Source: Monosporascus cannonballus (taxonomy: Eukaryota > Ascomycota > Sordariomycetes > Xylariales). Taken from it: a DNA stretch of 43,772 nt. Made by a program: the position numbers and the translations under genes. The stretch covers positions 1 through 43,772 of the forward strand of contig QJNS01000403.1 of the NCBI GenBank assembly GCA_004154925.1. The letters are read 5' to 3'. The notes below the pieces were generated by a model. The model was given only the letters and a program-made list of their open reading frames with translations, was not told the DNA's origin and did not search any database. Of the stretch, positions 42,118 to 43,772 are shown one piece after another (within the stretch, counting starts at the first letter, position 1; each line of letters opens with the position of its first letter).

Positions 42118-43772
42118 ATGATGATTTCCCGGCCACCAAGGAACGATCATGGCTCACTGCCGCCTAGTAAGGGCAAGGCTGTAGGCCGACGAGAGGCCCG
42201 GCCAATCTCTCCACCAACGTCGTCACAACCTGCCAATGGGTCCAGTCCCTTAAATACGGAATGCCATGTCCTTAAAAGCAGATCGCAACGCCTAGGAGAC
42301 CGGGAGAAAGTGAGAAGCGCGTCGACGGACCATAGTGAGCCCGGCGCATCTTTGGGCGCCATCCCCTACCGGCAACAATCAGAGGTGAGCCTGGATTACC
42401 TTCACCGCCCAGGAAAACTAGCCGAGTTTAGATGCGCTGACCTCCAACAGGTTGGATCGGATGCTAGCACCACTAAGAGCCCGACTCCCCCGTACTCGGC
42501 GCAGTCATCACTTAGGCAGGACGGTCTTCTGTCCGGCAATGGCGGTGGTGTCACGGGAGGGCATAAAATTAGCCAAGAAGAGAGAATACAGATTCTCAAG
42601 CTATGCCACGGGCACAGAATGATTCTCCTCAACTGTCCAACTACGTCGATCAGCAGCGACGAGGAGTTTTGGGAGCTGATCTTAGAGATGATAAAAGTTC
42701 AAGTGAGACACGATTTACCTGAAAGGCGGTCCAAATGGTCCGCCGTGAAGGAACTGGTGAACCTGAGCATATGCCGGAACCGCCGAGACCGGACATCAGG
42801 TCGTCATCCACCACCGCAAAGAAACGAATCGGCGGTGGTCCACGAGCTTGACTTCTGGATAGACCAATGGAACCAGGTCTGGAGACTCCGTGAAGTCCTC
42901 GTCTATGGGGCAAAGTTCTTTACCGCACTCAAATATCTCCTCGGCACAAGCGATATTGAGGACCTAATCGGTGACCAGATGGAAGAGTCAGACAGCTCGA
43001 CGATCAGTCCCCACATATCCATATGCTTGCCTCAGGTTCAAGAAGCGATTCGTCACTGCTACCGACAGCTTGAAGAGTCGCCGCGCGGTACTCAATCAGG
43101 CTCCGGGGAAATATGTGATGACAACCACCAAAGCCACATATCAGATAACGGCTCGTCAAGTGATGAGTCCATTGAGACTTCTTCTGGTGCGGCGGAGGAG
43201 CGGGGAGCCTTGGAAGCGACTCCCAAGGCATCGCGGCTACGGCCGCAGGTTCTCAGTATGGCATCCAAGGGAAAGGAGGTCGAGGCAACAAGGCCTATTG
43301 AAACCAAGTCCCTTGCCGAGGAAGGCAGACAGACGAGGAGCGTGTCCAGAGCCGCTTCAGCAGTTCTAGGCACTACGCCCGCGGCAGAGGTCAGAAGACA
43401 AGAGCCTGCTGAAATGAGGAGCAGGCGGAGCGCCAGTCCATATCCGCTGAAGCCCTGCTCTGATATCGCCAGATTGTCTGCCCGTGCGGATTCGATCGAC
43501 GACGAGGACTTGCCGGACCTTAAGGCTCTATTCTCTGGTCGAAACTCAGGGCACGGGCAAAATTCAGAATCCAGGCAAACCTCACCGTCCAACCAGACAG
43601 CTCCTGACCCGGACAATGCAGTTGAGAACCGGTCGAATGGGGAGCCAACTTCGACTAGGAAGAAGCAAACCCCATCAAAGAAAGAGGGCAAGCATGTACC
43701 GAAAGGTAAGAGGCTTGACCACAGTCACGAGGGAAATGCCCCAGACACTGCAGGTGATGGCGCTGGGAGAAA
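42118..43772 (+). CDS. Unrecognised protein (paralogue 2), cut by the window end
   Basis: An open frame of 551 codons runs from the ATG at 42118 (MMISRPPRNDHG) to the window edge with no stop; the frame is open upstream only to 42007. Residues 1-150 are Pro/Ser/Arg-rich. Residues 152-258 form the compact block: ILKLC, DEEFWELI, VKELV, SGRHPP and ELDFWIDQW. The spacing from VK through SGRxPP to the W matches paralogue 1 exactly. After it come acidic/serine stretches (SSDESIETSS), a motif DEDLPDLKALFSG at about 461-473, and a Lys-rich region near the edge (RKKQTPSKKEGKH). The same layout as its neighbour (compact N-terminal block, long charged disordered tail) supports an ancient tandem duplication. 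The function and true C-terminus are unknown. Confidence 0.75.
   Translation, partial: MMISRPPRNDHGSLPPSKGKAVGRREARPISPPTSSQPANGSSPLNTECHVLKSRSQRLGDREKVRSASTDHSEPGASLGAIPYRQQSEVSLDYLHRPGKLAEFRCADLQQVGSDASTTKSPTPPYSAQSSLRQDGLLSGNGGGVTGGHKISQEERIQILKLCHGHRMILLNCPTTSISSDEEFWELILEMIKVQVRHDLPERRSKWSAVKELVNLSICRNRRDRTSGRHPPPQRNESAVVHELDFWIDQWNQVWRLREVLVYGAKFFTALKYLLGTSDIEDLIGDQMEESDSSTISPHISICLPQVQEAIRHCYRQLEESPRGTQSGSGEICDDNHQSHISDNGSSSDESIETSSGAAEERGALEATPKASRLRPQVLSMASKGKEVEATRPIETKSLAEEGRQTRSVSRAASAVLGTTPAAEVRRQEPAEMRSRRSASPYPLKPCSDIARLSARADSIDDEDLPDLKALFSGRNSGHGQNSESRQTSPSNQTAPDPDNAVENRSNGEPTSTRKKQTPSKKEGKHVPKGKRLDHSHEGNAPDTAGDGAGR

Noticed and set aside
42147..43691. Minus-strand frames of up to 199 codons
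   Set aside because: Shadows opposite the continuous 551-codon plus-strand frame, which shares a motif block with its neighbour.

Overview
The window looks like nuclear DNA of a filamentous ascomycete (Pezizomycotina, probably Sordariomycetes). Three things point there: short spliceosomal introns with CTAAC-type branch points, relics of Fot1/pogo DNA transposons and Ty3/gypsy chromoviruses, and long AT-rich blocks with the marks of repeat-induced point mutation (RIP): CpA changed to TpA, and CAA/CAG codons turned into TAA/TAG. No prokaryotic gene organisation, CRISPR array, rRNA or tRNA gene was seen. All calls come from reading the sequence by eye; no database search was run.

Layout. 1-1030: a pure C run, then normal-GC DNA with one small gene (476-811) encoding a protein built of 12-residue repeats. 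1030-10310: an AT-rich block. Its core is a Fot1-like transposon (1472-9630) with about 48-bp inverted repeats and TA flanks. It is split by a chromovirus on the minus strand (3041-9291), which in turn carries a solo-LTR-like element (3332-3508). 10311-13650: a gene-bearing island with an intact, one-intron GNAT acetyltransferase gene and a broken double-chromodomain gene that is cut off at the edge of the next block. 13690-36370: a 22.7-kb AT-rich block made of three plus-strand chromovirus copies. One of them (20528-27564) is inserted in another (19835-33545), and both have target-site duplications. The block also holds a second Fot1-like fragment and, at its right end, a decayed DUF3435/FluG-type tyrosine-recombinase-like gene (the family of Starship captains). 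36370-43772: normal-GC DNA with a broken coiled-coil gene and two related genes of unknown family (38499-40506, and 42118 to the window end).

Eleven short GC-richer insertions (120-320 bp, most with TG...CA ends and 4-5-bp target duplications) dot the AT-rich blocks. Because paralogous copies in the same window lack them, several can be proved by empty sites. The order of events is old transposons, then RIP decay, with many small solo LTRs arriving late or escaping mutation because they are short.

The most novel content is the pair of unrecognised proteins at the right end. They share an ungapped core motif block and have long disordered, basic tails; the first also has a SUMO-interaction-like motif. 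The double-chromodomain gene and the recombinase relic sit exactly at the borders of the heterochromatin-like block.
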